DNA of 64,000 bases from Kocuria palustris. GTDB taxonomy: Bacteria > Actinomycetota > Actinomycetes > Actinomycetales > Micrococcaceae. The first letter of the stretch is position 1. Every line of letters begins with the position of its first letter. A model generated the notes under the pieces. That model was not told where the DNA came from and searched no databases. It saw only the letters and a list, made by a program, of their open reading frames with translations. The DNA lies in the NCBI RefSeq assembly GCF_016907795.1, contig NZ_JAFBCR010000001.1:1550001-1614000 (forward strand), written 5' to 3'. A program made the position numbers and the translations under genes. This document shows, piece by piece, positions 49,554-57,883 of this stretch.

Positions 49554-50957
49554 TTATGAGACGGGATGAGGCCCCGGAAGATGCTCGTCCCCCACGGATT
49601 CGAGCAGATCACCTGCGCCGATCAGGTCCTTCGGTGCGCCACCAAGCTCCGGGATCGGCGTGATCCACCATTCCAGGACGTCCCAGCTGACCTCAGCGCG
49701 TTCCGTATCGCCGGCAAGACGGCGGAAGAGCTTCTCATTCAGGTCGGCCACCGCTGGGATGACGTCACCGTCCCGGAACTGGAAGCGCGGGTAGAGCTTC
49801 GTCCCTCCGTATGACACGGCCACGAGCGCGGAGTTCTTCGTCAGATATCTCAGCCAGCTCTGTCTTTCCCGCGCCGGCTTCACACTCAGCAGCTGCCGTG
49901 TCACATCGTTCGTGCCGACAGGTGCGCTCGCGAGCAGCTGAGCACGCCGGGCCAATTCAGGATCCCGTCGGTAGTCGGCCCGCCAGATTGCTCGGCCCGC
50001 CCACCCGTCCGGAAATCCCATCGCTTCCGGCGAAATTCCGAGGCGGCTCTGTCCACCCGCGATGAGCTCCATCGCCCGGTCCTTCCAGGCATCCCCCGGA
50101 TCGATGCGCTCGAGCAGGTAGGAGAGAACGGCGATGCTTCCATACAGGTGCCGCCGACCACGTCCATCGACGTGCTCCAGTTCCGGCACAGTCCTGCTGC
50201 GAGCAAGCTCCGCGGTGAACGATCGGTTCCAAACGCGCGCATGGTGTGCACACAGATTTCGGAGGTGCCTCATGTGCTCCAGCCAATTGCTGAGCAGTGC
50301 TGAGTCCCCTTGACCAGTGGAGGTGAACAAGTCGAAGGCTGCCGCGATGAGCCGCCGGTCCTGCTCTGCTGCTCCGAGAAACAGTCGGCGAAGAGTGCCG
50401 AAGGACATCACCTCGGTGGCGACCCACACCGGCAGGTGCGGTCCGTACTCCTGGCGGAAATGGCGCACGAACGTCTCCTGTGAGCGGGCCTCCTGGCGGT
50501 CGTACTCTTCGAGCCACTCTGCATGCGGGCTGCGCGATGAAGAGCCTGCTGCTGGAGAGCTGGTGAACGCCGGATCCAGGGATGCCGACTCACGGTGAGC
50601 GAAGCGATCGCGAAACCCGAGCGTGTGCCCGACGCGGAATCTCAGCGCGATCTCGACGGCTTCGATCGCCTCCAGCAGCAGCGAGCGCACCTGTCCATCG
50701 AAGTCGTGGATCCGCACAACCATCCGCAACGAGGTGTTCGCCTCGAACTCCGAGGTCACCTCGACCTCGCCAGAATCCAAAGTGCGTCTGACCCGGTGCG
50801 GATACCAATAGCCGGAGAGCCGGTAATACCCGATGCGCCGCAGGACCGCCCCGGCTTCGTCAGCGGCACCCGTCGTCATGCCGCGGTCCCGCAGGAGCTG
50901 CACCTGCTCGCCGATGGACAGGAAGGGCTTCGCGTACGAACTCTCCACCTGGACCAT
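49554..50957 (-). CDS. Abi_2 (AbiD/F) HEPN abortive-infection protein with extra C-terminal domain
   Basis: 467 residues; family members are usually near 300. The Abi_2 domain (about 10-300) carries the opening LSIGEQVQLLRDRGM, GYYRLSGYWYP, and the HEPN RNase motif HLRNLCAHHARVWN (R-N-x4-H, 233-239). The C-terminal segment (about 345-455) has GTKLYPRFQFRDGDVIPAV and VLEWWITPIPELGGAPKDLI, which resembles MbcA/ParS/Xre toxin-binding domains. A fused antitoxin-like module could restrain the RNase; this is inference. ATG at 50957 lies just after a strong hairpin. Confidence 0.8.
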   Translation of the reverse strand: MVQVESSYAKPFLSIGEQVQLLRDRGMTTGAADEAGAVLRRIGYYRLSGYWYPHRVRRTLDSGEVEVTSEFEANTSLRMVVRIHDFDGQVRSLLLEAIEAVEIALRFRVGHTLGFRDRFAHRESASLDPAFTSSPAAGSSSRSPHAEWLEEYDRQEARSQETFVRHFRQEYGPHLPVWVATEVMSFGTLRRLFLGAAEQDRRLIAAAFDLFTSTGQGDSALLSNWLEHMRHLRNLCAHHARVWNRSFTAELARSRTVPELEHVDGRGRRHLYGSIAVLSYLLERIDPGDAWKDRAMELIAGGQSRLGISPEAMGFPDGWAGRAIWRADYRRDPELARRAQLLASAPVGTNDVTRQLLSVKPARERQSWLRYLTKNSALVAVSYGGTKLYPRFQFRDGDVIPAVADLNEKLFRRLAGDTERAEVSWDVLEWWITPIPELGGAPKDLIGAGDLLESVGDEHLPGPHPVS

Positions 50958-50966
50958 GGCAGAAAA

Positions 50967-51000
50967 CTAGCCGCCCCTCAGCAAACGAGGAAGCGGCTAG
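50967..51000 (-). promoter_or_regulatory. Hairpin with T-run just upstream of the Abi start codon
   Basis: On the minus strand CTAGCCGC..CCTC, loop, GAGG.GCGGCTAG is followed by TTTTC, and the ATG lies 10 nt beyond the stem. The GAGGGG ribosome site is inside the stem. It can be read either as an intrinsic terminator in the leader or as a structure that hides the ribosome site, in both cases limiting the toxin. Confidence 0.6.
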
Positions 51001-51057
51001 CCGTGATGCTGTGAATCTAGCACGGCCACGACCGCCGGAGGAAGCCCCCTGCACCCC

Positions 51058-51114
51058 TTGACCGCCATACCCCAAGGGGGTATACATGGAGTCATCACCT
51101 ACCCCCTAGGGGTA
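51058..51114 (+). promoter_or_regulatory. copZ promoter with two CsoR-type boxes
   Basis: TTGACC (51058-51063), 17-bp spacer, TATACA (51081-51086). Box 1, ATACCCCAAGGGGGTAT (51067-51083), covers the spacer and the edge of the -10. Box 2, TACCCCCTAGGGGTA (51100-51114), lies at or after the start point. Centres are 32 bp apart, about three turns. Both match the pseudo-palindromic G-tract sites of CsoR repressors, and csoR is the last gene of this operon. Confidence 0.88.
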
Positions 51115-51138
51115 TCACCACCAGCGAAGGAGCGCACC

Positions 51139-51351
51139 ATGGCGACCACCGAGTTCAACGTCACCGGCATGACCTGCGGCCACTGCGAGATGTCCGTGCG
51201 CGAAGAGGTCGAGGAGATCCCCGGAGCCTCCGTGAGCCAGGTCAGCCACAAGACCGGCCGCCTCGTCGTCGAGAGCGACCAGCCCGTCGACGACGCCGCA
51301 GTGAAGGCCGCCGTCGAGGAGGCCGGCTACTCGGCCGAGCGCGCAGCGTGA
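51139..51351 (+). CDS. copZ: Copper chaperone
   Basis: 70 residues, a single heavy-metal-associated domain with MTCGHC near the N-terminus. It binds Cu(I) in the cytosol and hands it to CopA. AGGAG lies 8 nt before the ATG at 51139. First gene of the CsoR-controlled operon. Confidence 0.93.
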   Translation: MATTEFNVTGMTCGHCEMSVREEVEEIPGASVSQVSHKTGRLVVESDQPVDDAAVKAAVEEAGYSAERAA

Positions 51352-51533
51352 GCGCCGCCGCCCGCCTCGGGGCCTACCTCGCGGCGCTGGCGGCGGTCTT
51401 CGTCGCCGCCTTCTTCATCGGCCGCGCCGTCGTGCCTCAGAGCACCGTGGACTCCTGGACCCAGCAGGCCGAGGAGTCCTCGCACTCGCAGACCCCGGAC
51501 GAGCCTGAGAACCCCGCCGATTCCGATCACTGA
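51348..51533 (+). CDS. 61-aa single-span membrane protein of the copper operon
   Basis: GTG start overlapping the copZ stop (GTGA). One membrane span (about 8-26, [20 protein letters not shown]), then an acidic, His-containing tail ([20 protein letters not shown]). No Cys or Met metal motif. Position between copZ and copA suggests a role in copper handling or CopA assembly; none is established. Confidence 0.75.
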   Translation: MSAAARLGAYLAALAAVFVAAFFIGRAVVPQSTVDSWTQQAEESSHSQTPDEPENPADSDH

Positions 51534-51591
51534 CCCCCCCGATCCGCCGCACCGGGCCGGGGAGAGCACCGACTTCCAGGAAGAAGCACCC

Positions 51592-53919
51592 ATGACCACC
51601 TCCGCGCCCACGGACTCCAGCGCCCAGCCGCAGTCGTCGGGTCCCGACGTCGAGCTGCTGCTCGGCGGCATGACCTGCGCGTCGTGCGCCAACCGCATCG
51701 AGCGCAAGCTGAACAAGCTCGACGGCGTGAGCGCCTCGGTCAACTACGCGACCGAGAAGGCGCGCGTCTCCGTGCCGGAGGGCTATGACAGCCAGCAGCT
51801 GATCAGCACGGTCGAGCAGGCGGGCTACACCGCCGAGCTGCCCAGGCCCAAGGGCGCGCAGCCGCAGAAGGATGACGACGAGGGCGAGGACCCCGAGCTG
51901 ACCTCCCTGCGCCATCGCCTCATCGGGGCGGGTGTGCTGGGCGTTCCGGTCATCATCCTGGCGATGATCCCCGCACTGCAGTTCACCTACTGGCAGTGGC
52001 TCTCGCTCACCCTGGCCGCCCCCGTGATCGTGTGGGCCGGCTGGCCCTTCCACAAGGCCGCCTGGACCAACCTGCGCCACGGCTCGGCCACCATGGACAC
52101 GCTGATCTCCATGGGCACGATCGCCGCGTTCCTGTGGTCGCTCTACGCCCTGTTCTTCGGCACCGCCGGGATGCCGGGAATGACGCACGCCTTCGAGCTG
52201 TCGGTCGAGCCCACGGACGGCGCCAGCTCGATCTACCTGGAGGTCGCCGCAGGCGTCATCTTCTTCATCCTGGGCGGGCGCTACTTCGAGAAGCGCTCCA
52301 AGCGCCAGGCCGGCGCTGCGCTGCGCTCGCTCATGGAGCTGGGCTCCAAGGAGGTCGCCGTCCTGCGCGACGGCGCCGAGACCCTCATCTCGATCGATGA
52401 TCTCGCCGAGGGCGACGAGTTCGTCGTCCGTCCCGGCGAGAAGATCGCCACCGACGGCACCGTGGTCTCCGGCTCCTCCGCCGTTGACGCCTCCATGCTG
52501 ACCGGCGAGTCCGTCCCGGTCGAGGTCTCCGAGGGTGACGACGTCACCGGCGCGACCGTCAACACCGGCGGGCGCCTGGTCGTGCGCGCCACTCGCGTCG
52601 GCTCCGACACGCAGCTGGCGCAGATGGCCCAGATGGTCGAGGACGCGCAGTCCGGCAAGGCCGAGGTGCAGCGCCTGGCCGATCGGATCTCCGGCGTCTT
52701 CGTCCCGATCGTCATCGCGATCGCCGTGGCGACCCTGGGCGTGTGGCTGGGCGCGGGCTTCCCGATCACCGCCGCCTTCACCGCCTCGGTGGCCGTGCTG
52801 ATCATCGCCTGCCCCTGCGCCCTGGGACTGGCGACTCCCACCGCGCTGCTGGTCGGCACCGGCCGCGGCGCGCAGCTGGGCATCCTCATCAAGGGCCCCG
52901 AGGTCCTGGAGTCCACCCGCAAGGTCGACACCGTGGTGCTGGACAAGACCGGCACCGTGACCACCGGCCGCATGACGCTGAAGAGTGCATATGCCGCCGA
53001 TGGAACGGATGAGCAGAAGCTGCTGCGCATCGCCGGCGCCCTGGAGGACTCCTCGGAGCACCCCATCGCGCGTGCCATCACCCGCGGCGCCCGCGAGCGC
53101 GTGGGCGCCCTGCCGACTGTGGAGAGCTTCCAGAACCTCGAGGGCCGCGGCGTGCAGGGCGTCGTCGACGGACGCCTGGCGGTCATCGGCCGCGAGACCA
53201 TGCTCCAGGAGTGGTCCCTGCAGTTGCCCGAGGCCCTCGCCCGCGCCAAGGAGCAGGCGGAGTCCGATGGCGAGACTGCCATCGTCGTGGCCTGGGACGG
53301 TGCCGTGGGCGGCGTCCTGACGGTCGCCGATGCGGTCAAGGAGACCAGCGCCGAGGCCATCCGCCAGTTCCGCGACCTGGGTCTGACGCCCGTGCTGCTG
53401 ACCGGCGACAACCAGGCCGTGGCCGAGACGGTGGCCGCGGAGGTCGGGATCGAGAAGGTCATCGCCGGCGTCCTGCCGCAGGACAAGGTCACGACCATCC
53501 AGCAGCTGCAGGACGAGGGCCGCGTGGTCGCCATGGTCGGCGACGGCGTCAACGACTCCGCCGCCCTCGCCCAGGCCGATCTGGGCATGGCCATGGGCAC
53601 CGGCACGGATGCCGCCATCCAGGCCGCCGACATCACACTGGTGCGCGGGGATCTGCGCGCGGCCTCGGATGCGGTGCGCCTGTCGCGCAAGACCCTGGGC
53701 GTGATCAAGTCCAACCTGTTCTGGGCCTTCGCCTACAACATGGCCGCGATCCCGCTGGCCGCCTTCGGACTGCTGAACCCCATGCTCGCCGGCGCGGCCA
53801 TGGCATTCTCTTCCGTGTCCGTGGTGGCCAACAGCCTGCGGCTGCGCGGGTTCCGCAGCCGCTCCGGCGCCGCACCTGCCGCCGCGACGGCCGACGAGCG
53901 CGAGCCCGCCGCCGCATGA
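51592..53919 (+). CDS. copA: Cu(I)-exporting P1B-type ATPase
   Basis: 775 residues. An N-terminal metal domain with [11 protein letters not shown] (C29, C32); eight segments; TGES in the actuator domain; [13 protein letters not shown] (about 407-409 for CPC); phosphorylation site DKTGTVT (about D451); SSEHPIA; and [10 protein letters not shown]. It pumps Cu(I) out of the cell using ATP. The csoR frame begins as an ATGA overlap at its stop. Confidence 0.95.
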   Translation: MTTSAPTDSSAQPQSSGPDVELLLGGMTCASCANRIERKLNKLDGVSASVNYATEKARVSVPEGYDSQQLISTVEQAGYTAELPRPKGAQPQKDDDEGEDPELTSLRHRLIGAGVLGVPVIILAMIPALQFTYWQWLSLTLAAPVIVWAGWPFHKAAWTNLRHGSATMDTLISMGTIAAFLWSLYALFFGTAGMPGMTHAFELSVEPTDGASSIYLEVAAGVIFFILGGRYFEKRSKRQAGAALRSLMELGSKEVAVLRDGAETLISIDDLAEGDEFVVRPGEKIATDGTVVSGSSAVDASMLTGESVPVEVSEGDDVTGATVNTGGRLVVRATRVGSDTQLAQMAQMVEDAQSGKAEVQRLADRISGVFVPIVIAIAVATLGVWLGAGFPITAAFTASVAVLIIACPCALGLATPTALLVGTGRGAQLGILIKGPEVLESTRKVDTVVLDKTGTVTTGRMTLKSAYAADGTDEQKLLRIAGALEDSSEHPIARAITRGARERVGALPTVESFQNLEGRGVQGVVDGRLAVIGRETMLQEWSLQLPEALARAKEQAESDGETAIVVAWDGAVGGVLTVADAVKETSAEAIRQFRDLGLTPVLLTGDNQAVAETVAAEVGIEKVIAGVLPQDKVTTIQQLQDEGRVVAMVGDGVNDSAALAQADLGMAMGTGTDAAIQAADITLVRGDLRAASDAVRLSRKTLGVIKSNLFWAFAYNMAAIPLAAFGLLNPMLAGAAMAFSSVSVVANSLRLRGFRSRSGAAPAAATADEREPAAA

Positions 53920-53948
53920 GCATCCCGAACGACCAGGAGATCAGCACC

Positions 53949-54335
53949 ATGAGCACCGATCAGGACGCCGCCGACGAGGCCCTCGTGGAGCAGACGGCGG
54001 AAGCCACCGCGGACATGGCCCCGGACAGCGAGCTCGATCAGGACGGCCACGCCCACCACGGGTACATGTCGGACAAGCAGCGCTACCTGGCCCGCCTCAA
54101 GCGCATCGAGGGCCAGGCCCGCGGCATCCACCGCATGATCGACGAGGAGAAGTACTGCATCGACATCCTCACGCAGATCTCCGCACTGAACTCGGCCCTG
54201 CGCAATGTGGGCCTGGGCCTGCTCGACGACCATATGCGCCACTGCGTGGTCGACGCCGCCCAGGCAGGCGGCGAGGAGGCCGACGCCAAGATGCAGGAGG
54301 CCTCCCAGGCCATCGCTCGGCTGATGAAGGGCTGA
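53949..54335 (+). CDS. csoR: Copper-sensing repressor
   Basis: 128 residues from the ATG at 53949, which has AGGAGA 10 nt upstream; an ATG at 53916 overlapping the copA stop is the alternative. An acidic N-terminal extension (about 30) ends in DGHAHHGYM, then the CsoR helices: RLKRIEGQARGIHRMI, EKYCIDILTQ and DDHMRHCV, giving the Cys-His-Cys copper site. Copper binding releases it from the boxes at 51067-51114. Confidence 0.92.
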   Translation: MSTDQDAADEALVEQTAEATADMAPDSELDQDGHAHHGYMSDKQRYLARLKRIEGQARGIHRMIDEEKYCIDILTQISALNSALRNVGLGLLDDHMRHCVVDAAQAGGEEADAKMQEASQAIARLMKG

Positions 54336-54375
54336 GACCGGGCTCAGGAGCCCGCGAGAGATCGCACCCTGCCCG

Positions 54376-54432
54376 CGAGGGGTCGCTGACGCCGTCTTTC
54401 AGCCACTGGAAGACGGCATCAGCGACCCCTCG
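54376..54432. repeat. Terminator-like hairpin (family with 27581-27634)
   Basis: CGAGGGGTCGCTGACGCCGT (54376-54395) with CTT pairs with AAGACGGCATCAGCGACCCC and TCG. One C/T difference. It closes the copper operon. Confidence 0.75.
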
Positions 54433-54506
54433 GCGCGTGCCGAGGTCGCAAGGCCGTCCGACCCGCTAGATTCTCGATCGTTCGCTATCGAGAAGAGGCC
54501 CCCTCC

Positions 54507-55238
54507 ATGCGCAAGCGCCCTGTCCTGCTCTGCACCGCTGCCCTCCTGAGCCTGACCCTGACCGGCTGCTCGGGCGGTGACGACGCCGAATCCGCTTCGG
54601 ATTCGTCGACGTCCTCGGCCCCCGAGACCACGTCGAGCCCCTCAGCCACCAGCTCGACGACTCCCTCCGCAGAGGCCTCCGAGGAAGCCACCGCCCCGGC
54701 TGAGCCCGCCCCCGCCGCTCCGACTGCCGCAGAGGCGCCCGTGGATGCCCCCGCAGAGGCGGACGCAGCCTCGAGCTCAGGCATGTCCGCTGAGGCGCAG
54801 GCGTTCTTCGACGCCGGAGGCGCCTGCAACTCGGATACCTTCCCCACGGGCGCCCCGAGCCCCGAGCTCATGGCCGAGCGACAGACCATCTGCGCGGCCC
54901 AGGCCGGGGATCAGCCGGGCTACGCCGGCCCGGGCTCCATCGACAACTACCCGATGTACCCCGACACCACGGATCAGACGGACTACGCCACCGACGACGG
55001 CAGCGGCTACCAGCGCCCGGAAGCAGACGCGGACGGCTACGTGGGCCCCTCGGAGGAGTACTACGGCTACAACGGCTATGTAGAGCCCGGCTTCGAGTAC
55101 CAGGTGGGCTCCGAGTGCTTCGATGCCGATCTGGGCCGCTGCAAGACCAGCGGTGAGCTCCAGCTCGAGTACATGGAGGGCGCCGAGGTAGAGGAGCTCA
55201 TGCAGGAGCAGGGCATCCCCCTGCCCTCGGAGCAGTGA
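54507..55238 (+). CDS. Putative lipoprotein with Ser/Thr/Ala-rich linker
   Basis: 243 residues. Signal peptide with lipobox LTGC (Cys20). A low-complexity segment (about 25-95) follows, then a domain with three Cys (ACNSDTF, QTICAAQ, GRCKTS) and Tyr/Gly-rich stretches (EEYYGYNGYVEPGFEYQ). It is exported and lipid-anchored. I do not recognise the domain. Confidence 0.8.
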   Translation: MRKRPVLLCTAALLSLTLTGCSGGDDAESASDSSTSSAPETTSSPSATSSTTPSAEASEEATAPAEPAPAAPTAAEAPVDAPAEADAASSSGMSAEAQAFFDAGGACNSDTFPTGAPSPELMAERQTICAAQAGDQPGYAGPGSIDNYPMYPDTTDQTDYATDDGSGYQRPEADADGYVGPSEEYYGYNGYVEPGFEYQVGSECFDADLGRCKTSGELQLEYMEGAEVEELMQEQGIPLPSEQ

Positions 55239-55264
55239 CCGGGCACTCGAGTAGGCTCCGCCGC

Positions 55265-55705
55265 ATGTCGCACATCGATCTCTCCGAGCACCCCGCCTAC
55301 AAGGCCATGCTGCGCATGGACGGCGAGGCCGCCAAGGCCGTCGCCGCGGCGGGCCTCGACCCGCTGCTGGCCGAGCTGGTGAAGATCCGCGTCTCCCAGC
55401 TCAACGGGTGCGCCTTCTGCCTGCGCATGCACACGCGCGATGCCCTGCAGATGGGCGAGACCACGGATCGGCTGTCCGTGGTGGCCGCCTGGTGGGAGTC
55501 GCAGTACTTCACCGGGCAGGAGCAGGCCGCGCTGGGGCTGGCCGAGGAGATCACCCGCCTCTCGGTCCCCGAGCGCACCGACTGGGACGACGGCTCCCTG
55601 AACGACGAGCAGGTCGCCGCGATCAGCTGGCTGGCCATCGTCATGAACTCGTGGAACCGGATCGCGATCCGCAGCCACTACCCCGTCGGCCCGGACTCCG
55701 AGTGA
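55265..55705 (+). CDS. AhpD-like carboxymuconolactone decarboxylase-family protein
   Basis: 146 residues. ELVKIRVSQLNGCAFCLRMHTRDAL contains the CxxC and His of alkylhydroperoxidase AhpD cores. It probably reduces peroxides or acts as a thiol redox partner. Close to full length for the family. Confidence 0.9.
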   Translation: MSHIDLSEHPAYKAMLRMDGEAAKAVAAAGLDPLLAELVKIRVSQLNGCAFCLRMHTRDALQMGETTDRLSVVAAWWESQYFTGQEQAALGLAEEITRLSVPERTDWDDGSLNDEQVAAISWLAIVMNSWNRIAIRSHYPVGPDSE

Positions 55706-55727
55706 GCGCCGACTGATCCGCGCAGAC

Positions 55728-55765
55728 ACGACGACGGCCCCGGCAGATGCCGGGGCCGTCGTCGT
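55728..55765. terminator. 18-bp stem terminator
   Basis: ACGACGACGGCCCCGGCA, GA, and the exact complement (55748-55765), between convergent genes. Confidence 0.9.
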
Positions 55766-55779
55766 CGGTGCTCTCGCGC

Positions 55780-55926
55780 TCAGTAGTTGGCGGGCGGGTC
55801 GGAAGCCGGGAAGGACTCCCGCTCCTCCTCTTCCACCAGCTGCTCCTCGCGCTCGGACTCCGTCTGGGCGGGATGCTCCTGATCGGCGGGCTCCTGCGGG
55901 TTCTGCGATGCACTGGTCTCGCTCAT
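55780..55926 (-). CDS. Small acidic protein ending ESFPASDPP
   Basis: 48 residues. The C-terminal ESFPASDPPANY is a short motif seen in many actinobacterial proteins of unknown function. The rest is Glu/Gln-rich and probably disordered. AAGGAG lies 7 nt before the ATG. The ISL3 target duplication begins 32 bp upstream of the start, close to its promoter. Confidence 0.8.
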   Translation of the reverse strand: MSETSASQNPQEPADQEHPAQTESEREEQLVEEEERESFPASDPPANY

Positions 55927-55957
55927 GACCTGCTCCTTCCGTTCGACGATCACCCCT

Positions 55958-55977
55958 CCATTATCAGGCCTCCGCGC
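55958..55977. repeat. Left copy of a 20-bp direct repeat flanking the mobile region
   Basis: CCATTATC-R-GGCCTCCGCGC, identical except for A here and G in the right copy (62389-62408). The first 8 bases are the ISL3 target duplication; the following 12 lie at the element tip on this side and in flanking DNA on the other. Confidence 0.8.
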
Positions 55978-56064
55978 TTGAGCGGGGTGCCCGGTAGTTG
56001 ATGGGGCTCGTGGCCCCGACATGCTGTTGGTCTCTCACAACGCGACAACAGCGAGGCCACGAGC

Positions 56065-56498
56065 ATGAACGAGGGTACGTCAGTGTTGCTCGGGCTGGAG
56101 GACGAGTTCACCGTCCTGCAGCTCGAACGAATCGATGCCGACACGGTGCGTGTCGTCATCGAGGTCATCGACCCGGAGGGCGCCTGCCCCGAGTGCGGGG
56201 TGCTCACCTCAAGGATCAAGGAGCGGCCACTGGTTCGAGTCAAGGACTTGCCTGCCTCCGGCCAAAGAACCGATCTGTGGTGGCTCAAACGGCGCTTGGT
56301 GTGCCGCGAACCGGCCTGTGGGACAGCGACATTCACGCAGCAGTCCCGCGCTGTGCCGGCACGGTCGCGGCTCAAGACCCGGCTACGAGAGAAGATCGGT
56401 TCGGCGATCGCGTCGGGCAACCGCGCCGTCAGCGAGTACCAGGTGGCGTGGTCGACCGCGCACCGGGCGCTCATCGCACTGGCCAACCAGTGGCTGCC
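56065..56498 (+). pseudogene. ISL3 transposase, N-terminal fragment
   Basis: 144 residues of the zinc-ribbon and helix-turn-helix part: CPECGVLTSRIKERPLVRVKDLPASG, CREPACGTATFTQQSRAVPARSR. It is cut at ANQWLP by the left end of an IS3 element. The catalytic domain is absent here. Confidence 0.88.
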
Positions 56499-56604
56499 TG
56501 AAGCGCCCTGGGTTTCGTTCCGACCTACTTCCTCAAAGAGGATCGGATCATGCCCCAGAAGTACACCCCCGAGTTCAAGGCGCGAGCTCTGAAGCTCATC
56601 GAAG
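56499..56604 (+). mobile_element. Truncated left end of an IS3-family element
   Basis: 106 bp identical, with one mismatch, to the left end of the complete element at 57570 (inverted repeat TGAAGCGCCCTGGGTTTCGT and the start of orfA, MPQKYTPEFKARALKLIE). It then diverges. Bases 56605-56777 hold only a GCCGAGCAG match to orfA and otherwise nothing I can identify. Confidence 0.88.
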
Positions 56605-56777
56605 GCCGAGCAGGCTCCCGGTTGGTGGTGACAGGCACGCCGACGTCCCTGCTTCCCGGCGAGATCCGCTCCTGGATCCGTTCCAGCGGTGAGTGTCGGG
56701 GGAGCGCAGAGGGCCACGGCCCTCAGCACTTACTCGGGCGTGGGCCAGCACCCGGTCCGGGCCCGGGCCTTTGGCGG

Positions 56778-57263
56778 TCAAGTCGTGGGACGGCTGGCGT
56801 CGAGCTTGGCCGTGGCCGCCTCGACGTACTCGGCCTCCACGAGAATCTCGTAGGAGGACGCCTCCAGGCCCTGGACGCTACTGAAGTCCCGGCGCCCGCC
56901 GGTGGCCGCGTGGCCCAGCAACCCGAAGATCAGCCCCCACACCGCGCCCAGGAGTACCGCCCACAGGATTACCCACAGCCACCCCACGACCGTGAAAAGA
57001 CCCAACAGCAAGCCAATGAGCAATCCCAGCCAGGCCCCGGAGGCGGCCCCGTACAGGGCGGCCTTGCCGTAGGTCATCCGCCCGGTGACCTGCTCAACCA
57101 GGCGCAGATCGGTGCCGACCAGGCGCACGTGCTCAACCGGGAACCCGGCGTCGGAGAGTCGATCGACAAGGCGCTGAGCCTGGTCATAGGAGGGCACTGT
57201 GCGCAGGACCTGGTAATGAGCCGAAGCAGTGGGTGGAAGAGGGGAGGGATGGGACATGCTCAT
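56778..57263 (-). CDS. General stress protein 17M-like membrane protein (cargo)
   Basis: 161 residues. YQVLRTVPSYDQAQRLVDRLSDAGFPVEHVRLVGTDLRLVEQV is the GSP17M/YflT-type alpha-beta domain. A Gly/Leu-rich membrane hairpin (about 65-115) follows, and SYEILVEAEYVEAATAKL closes the fold. AGGAAA lies 5 nt before the ATG. Homologues are general-stress proteins of unknown mechanism. It lies between a truncated and a complete IS3 element, so it is probably imported. Confidence 0.8.
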   Translation of the reverse strand: MSMSHPSPLPPTASAHYQVLRTVPSYDQAQRLVDRLSDAGFPVEHVRLVGTDLRLVEQVTGRMTYGKAALYGAASGAWLGLLIGLLLGLFTVVGWLWVILWAVLLGAVWGLIFGLLGHAATGGRRDFSSVQGLEASSYEILVEAEYVEAATAKLDASRPTT

Positions 57264-57569
57264 CGTTTCCTGTTCGTGGTGACGATCCGACCCGGACGGT
57301 GGCCTGCACCCGGGGTTGCCGGGCACCTGGGTCGGGAGTGGACGGAAAGTTAGGAAGAGAAATCGCGGAACAGTCCGGGCACATCAGCTCGGCCACGGCC
57401 GTGGCTCCTCCCCGGGTCCTCAGCCCCGTCCCCGAGCCCGTCGGTCCGTGGTGGACCAGCGACGGGCCCGCTCTCAGGGCCTTACAAAATGTCGCGGACC
57501 TTACCAGGATAAGCATATTTATCTCTGCAGTAAACGCCCGGCCCGTCTTCGGCGCCTCGTGCCACACAT
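57264..57569. other. 306-bp non-coding gap with AT-rich pocket
   Basis: Upstream of the stress-protein gene. Mostly GC-rich without a coding pattern. 57480-57530 is unusually AT-rich for this window (TTACAAAATGTCGCGG ... GATAAGCATATTTATCTC), perhaps a promoter or the edge of an older element. Confidence 0.5.
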
Positions 57570-57620
57570 TGAAGCGCCCTGGGTTTCGTTCCGACCTACT
57601 TCCTCAAAGAGGATCGGATC

Positions 57621-57883
57621 ATGCCCCAGAAGTACACCCCCGAGTTCAAGGCGCGAGCCCTGAAGCTCATCGAAGAACGCGTCCGTGCCGAGCAGTGCTC
57701 TGGCTGGGTCGCCTGCACCGCCGTCGGTGAAGCCCTCGGCGGGATCTCACCGCACACGCTGAGGAACTGGTGGAAGCAGGACCGCATCGATCAGGGCGAG
57801 GCTCCAGGGCTGAGCACCGCTGAAGCCGAGGAGATCACCAAGCTGCGCAGAGAGAACCTTGAGCTGCGCCGCGCGAACGAGAT
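57621..57883 (+). pseudogene. IS3 orfA, 5' part, disrupted by IS30
   Basis: KYTPEFKARALKLIEERVRAE, ALGGISPHTLRNWWKQ and the leucine-zipper helix ITKLRRENLELRRANE are intact, then IS30 enters. The 3' end resumes at 59118 (ILKAASAFFAAELDRPTTR, stop about 59174). The T6 run at 59139-59144 is the likely -1 frameshift site that fuses OrfA to OrfB in the intact element. Confidence 0.9.

Noticed and set aside
57480-57530. Resolvase recombination site or origin in the AT-rich pocket
   Set aside because: No repeated subsites, DnaA boxes or recombinase gene are visible.
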